Assembly: GCF_032854445.1 (NCBI RefSeq)
Contig: NC_088302.1
Coordinates: 37,078,191-37,142,190, forward strand
DNA from: Liolophura sinensis
Taxonomy: Eukaryota > Mollusca > Polyplacophora > Chitonida > Chitonidae
Reading direction: 5' to 3'
DNA length: 64,000 nucleotides
Part shown: positions 48,721 to 62,133 of the stretch, one piece after another
Numbering within the stretch: the stretch's first letter is position 1
Layout of the letters: each line of letters begins with the position of its first letter
Made by a program: the position numbers and the translations under genes
The notes under the pieces: generated by a model
Database searches by the model: none
Told to the model about the DNA's origin: nothing
What the model saw: the letters and a program-made list of their open reading frames with translations, nothing else

Positions 48721-51700
48721 ATGAGTGGCAAGGTACATGTAGTGACAATTATTGTTTTATTTTCTAGTGCACTAACCCTTTATAAACTATGTATTTAACC
48801 CTATACACATAATGTACATAGTTTTAAATCTTCCAAGAGATAAAAAGTTTTTGACAACTTGATATACATTATACATACATACACATAATGCTTATATCAC
48901 CATATACACTTAATGAGCAACGTCCAGAGTGCTTTAAGTAATGCACAAAAGTGGATCAATGAAAACCTAAATACACACAGAGACGACGTCTTGGAAAGCC
49001 ACTTACATAAGTCTGGAAACTATATGTGCATACACACCTTGTGAGTTTTACGTGTCTAACACCATTCAAATCTAGTTTACATTATAACCATATTTCTTTA
49101 GTACACCCTCTTTGAACTTAATGACACTTGATTGACTTGGGGAGAGTCTGAAGTACATTCAGTTTCGCACAAAGGAGGAGTGTGTGTTTAGGCAATCAGC
49201 CAGTGGATGTGGTCAAATAGGTAGGTAATGCAACTAAAGTGCCATAATAGGTCATCCAGATGTCACCTCTGCCAGCCTTCAGCTCAGTACGCTGACAGCC
49301 AGATCGCACACTTGTACAGGTACACAGAAACCAACTTCCTCATTTCTTTGTCTGAGGTAAAATTGCGTAAATCGATCATGTTGATCAAATTGATTCATGT
49401 GAAATTATTAGGTATTATTATTACATCATTTGAAAAGCGTAGATAAAGTGAGGCTAATTTTGTAGCCTTTTAGTCACACTTAGTTAGTAGACAGATAAAG
49501 ATATACATTAACTTTTTAGGGGAAAAAAATTTTTAACTTATCAAGATTAGCTACTCAACTTATTAAAGGGCTATACAAAGCTTAAACCATGCAGAGACAT
49601 CAGAAGGTGACATGTATTCCACCTGTGGCCCTGCACCAGTAAGTCATATGCTTTTCTGCAAGAATTTACCTGTTTTCAGGACGATGGTTCACAAACGGCA
49701 AGCCTACTAAAGCTATCCTAAACCTAGTATAAAAACATGTACTTGTGCAAATCTATACATACTGCCCTTAATTGTCCATGTAACACAGAAACTTTCATAA
49801 AAATCTGTTGACAACTTTTGTCTCATTTCATGTAAGTCCAAATTCCATCTTTGAACAATGAGAAATAATGGAAAAGTGGGAAATCTACATTTTGTCCCTA
49901 ACACACCTCAAGGTGAGATATATGAGTTAAGTGTGTCATACAGGGACAGCTTCACCATACTGAAAAGTGTTAGTCACAGGCAGCTACAGGTCAGTTAACA
50001 ATTCTACAGCCAATTTGGCCTGTAAATCTGATAGCTTATGGGTCAGGTGTACATGTAAGATTATGCCAGCCAGCAGGGCAGGGCAGGGACCTGAGTTGAC
50101 ACTGAAATACTTGCCATCTGGCACTGTCCCAACTGAAATGATCCCCTAAGGTGCTTGGTTAAATGGTCTGTCGTGCAGAAAACTGACGACTCTTAATTCA
50201 TACATGTACAATGTACACTTTACTGAGCTACTACAAATACTGTACTTCTGTCATAGCTTAAGTCTTTTATCTTACATCTTGACATTTTGTCAACAGAACA
50301 AAAGTCGCATAATATTTCAAAAACACTGTACATATATAAATTTAACTGTGCATATTCCAACGAACTGGTATCATGAACTATCAATCAGTTTTAGTCTAAT
50401 ATAACATATTTTTAGTTATATTAAAGCAAATCTACAGTAGGTGTAAAGCTCACTCACTCAACAGTCCTTGCTAAATATAAAACCTAATCTTACATTATTT
50501 ACCACTATAAAAATGATATACATGCACATAACAGTTGTTATATCTCATATTCAAACCATTACAAATAAGACCATCAAGGTACAATGATTTACAGACATAA
50601 AATATGCCTTAATATAATCATTTGATTTATTCATCATTCCTGTTGGATTTTCTTTTATAAAATATCTGGACATTATGTGCGTGTATGTACATTTTTTGTG
50701 ATATCAGTCAGATTGATGGATCAAAGAAACTGCTTACATATATATAATGAGGAAAACAGATTAAGCATCCATCAAGTAAAGTACTAACTACGTGTACAGG
50801 TGCTCTACCGGAGACAACAAAGTTCAACATGATAGACTGATCAATGCAGAGTTAAGTATACTGCACCAGATCCCCAATATGTGTTGCATTATTAAAAAGA
50901 ACATATAGTGCCATACATTTGGAGTGTTGGCTTCTTTTGTTCTTTTTATCATCATTATCTTGGTCAAATCGATAGTGTGTCCCAGAGCTTCTATCAAGTT
51001 GGTCTCAATGCTTTGAACTGTGCCAGCATACATTAGGTATACTATTCGTAGCTCTGGATTGTCACGGACCAGCTGACTTTACATTTTATGGTCAAGGGTT
51101 ATTCAAACATTCATGGTTTTGGTTACAGACACACGAAATAAAATGAGTCATGCATTGTCATGGTCATCCACAGACCGCATTCCTCTATGTTCTCTACCAC
51201 TGTAGGAGTGTTCATTCACTGATAACTCAACACAGAAGATTTTGTTACAATTGTGGTCCACGGTACCCTCCCATTCATGGAGAGTCACATTGTTGATGCG
51301 CTTGATCGCCTATGATCACACATGGACATGGCATTTACTTGACAATCAGTTAGTTTAGCTTTTTGATCTGCATTGTTCTTCAAAACATGTTTAAACCTGT
51401 GTTAGGTAAACCTGACAGCAAAGGTATTTTACTCAACTTGTTATACATGTATATACATACATAGCCATAATAACTCAAAGAGTCGGACATTCGGTCCTAT
51501 CATACACGTCGGAAGTGGTTCAAGAAGAGGCCGCTAATTACAGGAATAGATACCATGAACATCAGAAAAGGCTCCTTCTCCAAAAGCTATTTATATACTT
51601 TTTTTACGTACTTGTATATACAGGTTGAAGGTTTGTGTTGATGTGTGAGTGAGAGGGCCTCAGGGATTGTGTTTACTGAGTGTGTATAGCATCCTGTTAA

Positions 51701-53254
51701 TAAAGATTATTATCAAATCACTATTATTAAACCAATCGAGCGAACTACCATGAAAACAAAATGTTGACATGACAGTAAAAATCAACTGTAATAGCTAGCT
51801 TGCCTGACCACATGATTAAGAAAAAGAGCAGTTTGAATTCTACACAGAAGTCAAAAAGATACTTGACCTCTCTTACAAAGCGCAATATAGCATATTTAAA
51901 TTCCAATCCGAAGACCTTGTACTCCAAACGAACTGAGAAAAACTTACTTTTACTACTTCAACAAAGTTTTATTGACCACCATCCTTTTCTCCAACTCAGT
52001 GATGCACACTTTTCAATATCACACGTTCCACAAACTTGGAAATTCTGCCGTCTTCTATATTAGAAGGCATGGCCATATCTAAGGTCACTTTGATACTGGA
52101 AAACTTTTGGGCTCCTGAAATGTCTGCCCCCCCAAACTAAACAAGCTGCATGTATTCAAATTAACAAGAATATTAAACAAAAATATGACGGCTTACCAAT
52201 AATAAGTTAAGTTTTCATATAAATTTCTTGTAATCACAGACTTGAAAGCTCTTAAAAAGCATCATTTTGAGTTGCATTTTTAAAATTTCATTATGCACAG
52301 TCACAATGTCAACATTAAAGTTTAGGATCAGAACCTTTAATGTTTTTCTAGATGTGGCCCTGGACAGGTAGATATTAACGACTGTGTATATGTGTGATAT
52401 ATTGGTTACCCAGTAGCAGCATTTTGGGGGGTTTATATCCACCTGAGAATTTAGCCAATTTCAGGTACCCGCATACCTGTACACACAGGTATACAGGCAA
52501 GATATATAGCCTCAGGTGTCTGTTACCAGGCAGACACAACACACTGTTTTCTCACCTGTTCAAAGAATAACAAATAATTCTGGATTTTTTTTCATTTTCC
52601 TTTTGAAAAGGATCAATTACAATGTTCCGGATCACCGCCAATCTACAAACAGGTGATTACAGAATACTGGCTTCACCCAAGTATCTTTTGGTTTACAAAG
52701 AATGAAGAGGCTAACCTATTATCAGTTTTACGGTACATAATCAAGACTGGGAGGCCTTGGTAAATGCATAGTAGACAGGTATTGTGTGGAGTTAAGGTTA
52801 AATACCCCAAGCAAACTTTAAGACACGACAGGTTCCTTTTTTACACCTGACATACATGTACTTCTGCAGGATACTCTTTGAAGAAAAAAAACCTGCTAAC
52901 AACAATGTGAAAAAAAAACAATACATGCAAAGACAATGTGAAATTGGTTACCAGTGCTAGATGAAATCTGTCCCCCCCCCCCCCCCACCAATCAGGTAGC
53001 ATATTATATAACATGTAGGTATGACAATATCATACATCATGTTGATATGTATCACAAGCAATTTTCACGTAATATAGCAAGATAATTTATAGATCTTAAT
53101 TACTGCAATCCACATGATACATGGTGTATGATGTACATGCAATATTATGTGATACTTAATTCATAAAAACTTGATCAGATGTGCAACATCGACATAAAAT
53201 ACCTCCATGGCACGTTAAAGCATAATTTATCATTTTAATCGTTTTAATGTCAAA
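48721..53254. other. AT-rich noncoding sequence
   Basis: About 4.5 kb in which I see no gene, RNA or recognisable mobile element. A C15 run lies at 52972-52986. Open frames are short and motif-free. Confidence 0.3.
52972..52986. repeat. poly-C run
   Basis: 15 consecutive C residues. Confidence 0.95.
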
Positions 53255-53490
53255 CGGGGGCCTCCGTGGCTCAGTTGGTTAGCGTGCTAGAGCAGCATAT
53301 TGACCCAGAAGCCTCTCACCAATGCGGTTGCTATGAGTTCAAGTCCAGCTCATGCTGGCTTCCTCTCCGGCCGTACGTGGGAAGGTCTGTCAGCAACCTG
53401 CGGATGGTTGTGGGTTTCCACCCACCATAATGCTGGCCGCCATCGTATGAATGAAATAGCGTAAAACATCAATCCAATAAATAAATAAAT
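53255..53490 (+). mobile_element. SINE, main family, with internal deletions
   Basis: The head GGGGGCCTCCGTGGCTCAGT and the first two thirds are nearly consensus. The CCGGGCTCTGCCCGGTTTCC block and part of the ATTCTTGAGTACGG tail are deleted. A target duplication TTAATGTCAA is seen around 53244-53253 and 53490-53499. The intact A- and B-boxes suggest a fairly young insertion. Confidence 0.93.
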
Positions 53491-53625
53491 TAATGTCAAG
53501 CGATCAAGTATGAGAATTTCATGTATACAGAATTAAAAGAAATATTGCCCCTACTATAATTACGCTATATTTTTTTATCACATGCTGAAGATGAAGTCAA
53601 TGCTAGTTGTGTAACATTTGAAGTA

Positions 53626-53626
53626 C

Positions 53627-53680
<54 letters not shown>
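53626..53680. repeat. compound (CATA)n(AT)n(AC)n microsatellite
   Basis: Three adjoining simple repeats: CATA units, then about 11 AT units (53641-53662), then about 9 AC units. Confidence 0.95.
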
Positions 53681-54163
53681 CTACAGTATATCTGAATAAT
53701 ATAACACCTCAGAGTGCAAAATTCATGTTCAACATTGTACTGATTAGCATATGTACATAAATACATATATTTTAGTACCGACATGTGCACTGAAACAATC
53801 TAGTATGTAAAAAAACCCCACAAAATGGAATATTCATGTTTTCACCTCTGTGCTCAAGTTAGTGTTAATATGTACATACCTACATGGATATAGAGGCAGG
53901 TATGGTGTGTGGTAATTAGAGGCCATGCGGCCAGGTGTCAGTATAAAGTACCTGTTGGGACGACTTTATGTATACATGTACATATATGCTAATTTAGCTA
54001 TACCTACTTCCTGTCTAGTTTGTTAACGAGGTTTGTATATTAAAATATATACCACTCAAGTACCTGTAAATGTGCGCTGCCTGGTGTCATTAGCAGGTGT
54101 GAACCCAGTTTTATGATAAAAAATGCAATTCATGCATATTTTACATCTTAGAAACAGAACAGA

Positions 54164-54309
54164 TTTATTTATTTATTTATTTCATTGGTATTTTACGCTG
54201 TGCTCAAGAACATTTCACTTATATGACAGCAGCCAGCATTATGGTGGGTAGAAACCGGGCAAAGCCCGTGGGGAACCCATGACCACCAGCAGGTTGTTGG
54301 AAGACGGAA
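54164..54309 (-). mobile_element. SINE, main family, 5'-truncated
   Basis: 3' half on the minus strand, from about CCAACAACCTGCTGGTGG to the (AAAT)n end. An exact 9-bp duplication CAGAACAGA (54155-54163 and 54310-54318) fixes both boundaries. Confidence 0.93.
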
Positions 54310-54318
54310 CAGAACAGA

Positions 54319-55390
54319 GAATTTGGAACTCCAGTACTTGATCTATGTTTTAAACACATACATTTACCAGTTTCAGCAAATCCAAATTTGCTGGTACATG
54401 ATAATATAGAATGACAAAAGGTACAAGCAAATTAAAATTATGGATGGTAGTTGTACCGAACATAGAGTAATGGTTACATCTTAAATCAAATTTTCATTCT
54501 AGTCACTTTCCCTATACCCCCAAGCTAATTTAATTACATGCATGTAGAATAGGGTGTCTACAACATACTGATGACACAAACGCGATATTTTAATAGTCTA
54601 GCATAAACACTTTGTGTCTAAATATACACTGCAAGAAAAAGTTTCCATTTTCCAGTCAGAAAAACTTAATTCTGTGACTTACAAGATATGATTCCACAAG
54701 CAGACAGTCCTCTCCTTGATACGTCCACTGTTCCAGTACTTCACATCAAACGGGACTGACATTGCCGTTTCCATGAACTTGGAAAACTGGCATTTGTTCA
54801 TGTGTGTGCAAATATGTAAATTTCCTCCGTGATCCCGACCTGCATCTGACAGCCTTTTTTAAGCCAATGGTGGTCAGGGTAGACAGCCAGCTCTGTGCTG
54901 TGGTTTTGACCCTAACTCACCTCAGTCATAAATCCCATACTTTGACAGAATTCATGTCCGGCTTATGTCTACCTTACTATTAATACACAACTTTCCATTT
55001 TTTATTCCTCTGCCATATTTCACTTTCTCTGACCTCATAATTTCCTAGAACATGAATTAATTCCAGCAATTTTTTTTCTATTACATTTATAATTAAGTAT
55101 TTAAAGGTAAAAGTCACTGTCAGATACATGTATATAATCTAATTGTGCAATAATATTTGAAAAAAGCGTACAAGTCCTTTCTCTCTGTCACAGCTACCTA
55201 TATACACCTGTGGTACATGACTCTGTATGCTGCCACACATATAGTCTCATATCATACATATAGCAAATATGAAGCTGACATAGCTGATTAAATATGTCAA
55301 TTAAACACTTCGCTACATAAGCATAATACAAGATCAGCAGTTTGTTGGAAGCCATGATACATGTAGATTGAATAATTAATTAAATGACAC

Positions 55391-55448
<58 letters not shown>

Positions 55449-56698
55449 CTGTGTCAGGGGTCGATCCCACAAAGACAATTCTGACGTCAAAATTTTAAAT
55501 GTTGTCACAAAGGTTCGTTTGTGGTTATGGAAGGTGAAATTTGGGTACATTTGTCTTATGTTAACATTGATGAGGTGGTCCATATTATAGTCACATGACT
55601 TGTAAATAAACTGTCAAATCATATTTCAGATACTGGTCTATGTCAGACCTGGCTTGGAGGAATTGGCCCTGGATCCACTTTATAAATACAATGAATATTT
55701 AATTTGCAAAGTTACGTTTAATACATTCATAATTATATTCATATTATATAAAATAGACTTGTAGAGACTCCAACCATATATCCTCGAAAATTAATACACA
55801 TGTAGTTAATTATTCCAGAACACCACACCCAGTCACATTATTTTAACACCTAGGCCAACCAGTCATGTTTCCTTGCTCTAACCTCTCAATGCTGTCAGCA
55901 CCAAGCGAGGCAGCAGCAAGTACCAAAAGTCTTTGACATGACCCGACTCAGTTCAGAAATGTAAACCACATAAATTTTAATATAGCCATGCAAGGTCAGG
56001 TGAAGACTGACACCATGCAAGGAAGAAAACGTGACAGCTTTAGCTCAAAACTTGGCACGTGCAATTAACATGAAAGACCAAATGATTCCAAAAGAGGATT
56101 ATATAACGGTATATACACTTTATATGTAATTAGATTAAGAAATATTGAAGCTTCTCTTAAACAGCCCATACCTTAGAGTCCAGCTGTAGGTGAAACAGCA
56201 TTTTCTTTGCCAGCAGCAAAACATTTCCATCCTTCCTACATTATGCTCACTGACATGTGTACACAGTTAACCACAGAAATCACACTAAAGTTTTCCAACC
56301 CTATGACAGTATAACTGCACTGTTATCGATAAATTCATTTGTAATACTGGATAAGGAAAAAAAAAAAAGGATCAGCACACCTGGCTGTCTTGATTCATAA
56401 GAACTGTACAATCTTGAACCTCGATCTGTAGAAAAAGTCTCAGGATATTCTTTGTATGTTCCCTTTCTTCAGCTAAAGTTCTAATTATACTACAAGAATG
56501 CAGTTCATATAACCTGAAGATAACATTCCAAACCTAAGACAAGCTTCTAATACATGCCCAAAGATTAATATCAGACCACTCCTTGAAGACATTAAATTGC
56601 ACATATGTATCAAATATGTCAACTTCATATTAAATTAATTTATACCAATAATGCACATGCACAAAGTATGTGTACAACTACTGTCATCTACATAATAA
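54319..56698. other. AT-rich noncoding sequence
   Basis: No gene recognised. Contains the long (AT)n at 55394-55444. Confidence 0.3.
55394..55444. repeat. (AT)n microsatellite, long
   Basis: About 25 uninterrupted AT units, the longest simple repeat in the window. Confidence 0.96.
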
Positions 56699-56896
56699 TA
56701 TCTTTTTTTCCTCAATCTTTTTGCTTATGAAAGAGCAACTTTTCCAATTTATACACATTTCTAATGTTTATAAATTGGTCAATTTCAGGGCTTTACAAAA
56801 GTGTAATTTTACCGTTTCACATTAAAATAATGACTCTGGAATATGCATAAAAAAAGAACCTTGCAAACATGTGAAGAGGTTGGAAGAATTACAGTA
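56699..56896 (+). mobile_element. TA-flanked MITE, copy 5
   Basis: The left end is worn (TATCTTTTTTTCCTCAATC). The right end GAGGTTGGAAGAATTACAGTA is clear. The interior GGTCAATTTCAGGGCTTTAC is identical in wording to the family core. Confidence 0.75.
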
Positions 56897-57599
56897 GGTT
56901 ACTAGTACATGTACAACAGCGGAAAAAACGTATCTATTTTGGTTGCAAATCAATTACTGTCGTGACAAGTTTTTACCAAAAAGATTAACATGCATCAAAT
57001 TTAGTGCCAAAATACATATGTACTATCCTTGCCTATTTACCCCCCTCCCCCACTCAAATATGCAAATGTATGTCAAAGCAATCAGTGATAAAGTTTTTGT
57101 CCAGGCAAAGTGAAACATATCACCATTATGTCCAATTACTGTCTCAAGGCAATCAGTGAAAAAGTTCTTCATTTATCATCTGGACAAATTTAGTGTTAAA
57201 TGACCTCAATAGAAGCAGTTAAGATGGACACAGCTAGTGACCATTTTGTTTTCACCCACATGTGGATGAAAATCTATCCAAGTAAAAATGAAGAGAAAAC
57301 TTTGCTTGTGTACCGTGTTGAAAGAAAATAAAATCATCAACAAACTTCATGTGGCTTACATGTATGCATTCTTGTTCAAAGACAAGGCAAAAACAAATGA
57401 GTGCAATGTAACATCCAACCCATATCTACAACTGATTTGTTGTAAAAGAACATATCCAGACAATAATACTAAACCAAAATGCAGGTTGGGAAGCCTAATA
57501 TCAATTTTATTAGGTGACGTGTCTGGCAATATCATAACAGATGCAAATAACATTTCTTTTCACATAACAAGGAATATTCCTTGAAAACGAAATACTGGC

Positions 57600-58030
57600 A
57601 GAAACCTTTGAAAGTTGCTTAACACTTGGATATGACTGTGATTGAGTTTTGGGGGTCTGAAAATGTGGATCTGCTTTGACACTGGCAGAATAATACTGAT
57701 AGCCCTGGAAACCCATTAAAAATGCGCAACAAAGGCGACTATGTTGTAAGACGAGGGAAGCTGTCAGTAAAGGATGATTTGGGCGATTCTGCCAGCGCTC
57801 GACCTCGGGTGAGCCTACAGCGAACATATCTTTCACTGATCCTAGCCCCAGTTTGATGAACAAGGTAACAGAGTTTCCATGCCGGTGAACCCAATACATC
57901 ATTATCAGGCGTCTCTTTCATCACCATTAGGTTAAAGTAATTGTCAGTTAAAAGAAGTCTGCAGGGTTTCAGCAGCTTTTCATCCCTGACCACATCAGTT
58001 CATATATATCCTCCCTATTAGGCTGGTGCT
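57600..58030. promoter_or_regulatory. GC-balanced island, regulatory element or short first exon
   Basis: High-complexity stretch open on both strands. On the + strand an ATG at 57722 starts MRNKGDYVVRRGKLSVKDDL and runs to ACCTCGG/GTGAGC, a fair donor at 57808; unspliced, the frame ends after 44 codons. The minus strand has two long overlapping frames (57510-57993) that look like chance. I favour a noncoding regulatory element. Confidence 0.28.
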
Positions 58031-58779
58031 GGACACAAACTGGGAAGGCAAGTCCCGGGGAACAAATTCACAGAAATTTTTATTCATAGAATAGTTTCAT
58101 TTGTATATCAAGTCCGTAGAAAAAAAAAACAAGCATCATTAACATTCTTAAAAAAAAAAGTTGACATAAAATATATTTAAGTATAAAGAACATCACCTTC
58201 ATTAAAGTACACTGTACATTAGTTTAGGCTTGAAATATATTAAAGGAAGAAAAATTCCACTGAACGGCCTCCATTCCAAACAGTGAGTAAATGTAGATGA
58301 TGTGAAACCAAAGATGTCCATAAAATAGACTTTACCTCACATTGTAGTGTCGTACTTCATTATATACACACACACACTGCTTTATTCCTACACATGTGAC
58401 TTTAGATAAGCAAATGGAATGGATGAATACTGGTTGGCCAGGGTCAGTATATGACCTGGCTCGATCAGTATGTGTGTGTGTGCGGTGTCATGGTTGTAGC
58501 ATGGCACTCCAGTGAAGCAGCATATCTTAATTCTGGAAACGGCCTGCTGTAATTCCCTCTAAGTATAATAATGACGAGTCAGTCTTGAAAGTCTTTTTTT
58601 GCAAACTTGTGATAGAAAGTGTAAAAAGAAAAGTTATGGTATGAAATCATATGCATGTACTGCTTAATTTGCAAGGATATCCTTTAAGAAAATGAAATTC
58701 CAAGGCAAGATATTAACATATATTGCATGGGTCCATGTATGCATGGCTGAAAGTCTTTTTCTGTTTTTCTGAACATAAC

Positions 58780-59080
58780 GCTCCATGACTTGTGAGACAG
58801 ACAGAGCAAGTCAAGGCCTGTTCCAGTCAGTCATGTCAGTAATGAGATGAGCAAACAAGTCTAACCCATTGGTCAATAGCAAACATCAGGGTAAAGGAAC
58901 ATGTTAAAGCATTCTGTCCACAAGTGGCATTTCTAGCTGACCACTGGACTGGCCGTTGTCCAGGGTCAAATTGAATTACCAGAGAACGGAATCTGGTCAG
59001 CAAACAGGCCTAATAAAGACGATCGTTTTAGGCATGAATGGCTGACACATATGATGTTTGAGCACTGATAAAGCAGTAAC
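58780..59080. promoter_or_regulatory. GC-balanced island, candidate regulatory element
   Basis: Balanced composition (for example GACTGGCCGTTGTCCAGGGTC). No open frame of interest. Confidence 0.22.
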
Positions 59081-60099
59081 ACTCAGTTATTAGCCCACAA
59101 CAATCATTGCGGGACTTACATGTGTATAGACATACAATGTAATTATACTCAACAACACGCCTGGGCTTGTCTGACATTTAGAAATTAAGAGAATATGTGT
59201 CTTTGATAATGGAGGATTTTTAGACCTGGTAAATTATTGAACGTATAATCACGAAAGATAAAAAGAATTCATTATTTATTACTATCCACTTGAAGGGGAA
59301 TACTCTTGTTACGAAATTGTTAGCTCTTAATGCACAGTTTAGTAATTCGCAGCTTTCTGACCTGCATGTATATGTAGACCTCATCTAGATAACATGCATG
59401 TGTTCTTATCATATCTATTTTAATTATTGGTAGTACTACATACGTTACACAATCATCCATGTGGTAATGTACTTAGTATGAAAAAACTATTGTACATACA
59501 TTGTTTGTAGCCATGCATGTACAGGGAGTTATCCTTCACCTGTTCACTATCCCTTGTTTAGTTGACAAATACTTGAAGTTTCTTGAAAGTTGGCTAAACG
59601 TTCAGTTTTGCTTTTGAAATCATGAAGTACATGTACACTGTTATCACATACTGAAGACACTGCATTCACAGAAATGTTCGCGCAGTTATTGTTTAATTCG
59701 CTACAAATTCACACATACCGGTACATGTATATACATTTTCCAACCACAGGGAGTAAATCTGAGATCCGTGAATAGACATGTGTAAATAGATGAATATTTA
59801 CATGTGTAAATTAACATGTACACGTATACATATACATATACACACATGGTAAACTTACTAATATGCATTCACTATGCATTAATTTAAAGTACAAAATATC
59901 AAGCAATGTCTGCTCTATCATGCATTCATGGTTTAATTTCATTGCAATTCAAAACAATACACATTTGCATACAAATGTACACAAAGTGAGGGGAATTACA
60001 AAGATAGTACATGAACACATGTAGGCCTACATGTACTTGGTTTTACTATAGTACACTACAACTGAACCAACTCACACTATAATACAGAGTTGTCATAAC
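59081..60099. other. AT-rich noncoding sequence
   Basis: Dense in ACATGTA-type palindromic words around 59630-59850 and 60010-60040; nothing else. Confidence 0.3.
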
Positions 60100-60300
60100 G
60101 AACCACAAGGATCAGTCTAACGGCTTTTCTAAACGAGCTCTCAGGCATGGGTACTCAGGTGGAATCTCTGACCACACACTTGTCAAAGCTAATTAGCAAC
60201 CAGCAGGTGTGACTTCAGCCACTGATGTGCTAATGGCCAAGAGTCGCCGCGAAACAGCAGCTCCTAGATAATTCTGTTTAATCTGCTGTCAGGTCCGCAG
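60100..60300. promoter_or_regulatory. GC-balanced island, candidate regulatory element
   Basis: About 200 bases with AAGCTAATTAGC (60187-60198), an almost perfect palindrome around a homeodomain-like TAATTA core. Confidence 0.32.
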
Positions 60301-61179
60301 AACTCCAGTTCATATTTGTACAGGAGTGTGGAGAAATAACTCAAACTTAAAAATCTTTTCAAATGTTGTTTAAACTTTTCACTGTATACAAGCATGAAGC
60401 ATGACAGATTGTATACACACAATAACTGCATGTTGGTTTCTCTATAAAACATTTAATTTTGTCAACCAGTTATATTAATTTTTATGTTCTTTGTACATGT
60501 TTGATGTTTTGTGAAAAAATGATGTCACTGATTTCCTTTAATAAGAAATATCAGAATAATGATTTCATTAAGTTTAATTTTACATTTCTGAAAAACATTT
60601 CATTAGTATCCCAAACATATATATAAATACATGTATTACAAACACGAACTAAAAACGAAGTTTGATAAATAATAGAACAAAAGGAACTGTGGGCTATAAC
60701 CGTGCTTCATGGTCTAGTTTACATTGTTTATATACTGCCTGCATGCATCTTACATTTGTCAACTGGATGTTTATTGATGATCATCCAATTCAATACATAA
60801 AAACAAACAAAAAAACCCATGATTAAAACTTAATGATGAACGGGCAATTAGGACTAGTACAAACGTCCAAGATGAAAAAATGATTCCAGTTAAACACCAT
60901 ATTCAGTGGCAGTATTTTAGCCATATACTATGGCAACCACAAGCCTTAGATCAACCATAAATACAAAAAATATTAGCAACTTCATTAGTGATATATGACA
61001 GAGACAGGATGAAAAAGAAAATATGCATGTGTTTAACTTTTACATGTTGGCCAATGATTATTGAGCTGAAATGATGTAAATATGCAACCAGTTGTCTAAC
61101 ACATGTTAAACCAAACAATGTGAAAGAGAAATGATTTTATGTCATCTTACAGGATAGTATAGCATGCATCATATACTGT

Positions 61180-61700
61180 GTTGCCTTATGCAAATGACAT
61201 GCGCTCTCTGGCCAGTCAACAAAGGTCATGAACGGAGTGCAGCATAATCCAGATACTCGATTATCCAGCTGATTATCAATGCCGCAGGTTAATACAGTCC
61301 AGCCTACACCGAATACATGCATAACCAAGCAGAATGTAGGGTGACAATCGTGCCACTTAATTTACTTAATATTCTCTCAAAGGCACAGCAAAGGGGTGAG
61401 AAGGTAGGGTGCAGATACTCACACCAAACTGGGTCCGAGAACCATGCTTTAAGGCAGGCCAGTCACGAGTCGGCAGGGGTTAAGTTTGATCTCCACAGAT
61501 TGATCAAGGGCTGGCTGATCTCTTTAAGGCAGCCTCTAATAACTCTGCCCTTTCTGCTCAGTCGACTGTTAACTAATATCTTATGTGCTCTCTGGGGACT
61601 TGGCTCAGTGATCAGTAATTCGGTGCTTGTCGCTCTACGTTTTAATGACCGCCCTTACTCCACCAATGGCATTCCGATGGAAGAAGGGATAAATCTATGA
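61180..61700. promoter_or_regulatory. GC-balanced island, candidate regulatory element
   Basis: A 127-codon + frame (61317-61700) lies here but has no domain. The texture (TCGACTGTTAACTAATATC, GATCAGTAATTCGGTGC) suggests a conserved noncoding block in which stops happen to be rare. Confidence 0.32.
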
Positions 61701-62091
61701 CAATAAAAATGAACCTAATGGTTCTTCCGTTCTTTGCGCATTATACCGTCCAAGTATTACAACCTGGTTAGCCAGGACATCATGAGCTCGGAAGCTTGGC
61801 CTGATTGTAAAATGTACCAATTAACCATGCACTGGTACATTAACCAGTTCAAAGCCTTAGCAGTATGTTCTGAAGATGTAAAGCTGTGAGCTAGGGTATA
61901 AACATTATCAGGATGATGCGTGGATCGATCTTAAATAAGCCTCTGCCCCGGTTTTGTGAAGTTCACAGACTAAAAACAGAAGTAACAGTTTCTCATGTTG
62001 CAATTAGGGTTTGATCAGATCGCCACTTAAAATCCTCTTTCACAAGTAAAGAAGGACCTGAAGAAAGTTACCTTAACCGTAGTGTTGCTAA

Positions 62092-62133
62092 GGGGGTGGT
62101 GGGGGTGGTGGTGGTGGGGATGGGGAGGGGGGG
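62092..62133 (+). other. G-quadruplex motif
   Basis: G runs at 62092-62096, 62101-62105, 62116-62119, 62122-62125 and 62127-62133. The last three are spaced by one to two bases, giving strong G4 potential on the + strand. Confidence 0.75.

Noticed and set aside
55380-55583. 67-codon frame ending in Tyr-Ile repeats
   Set aside because: Translation of the long (AT)n microsatellite.
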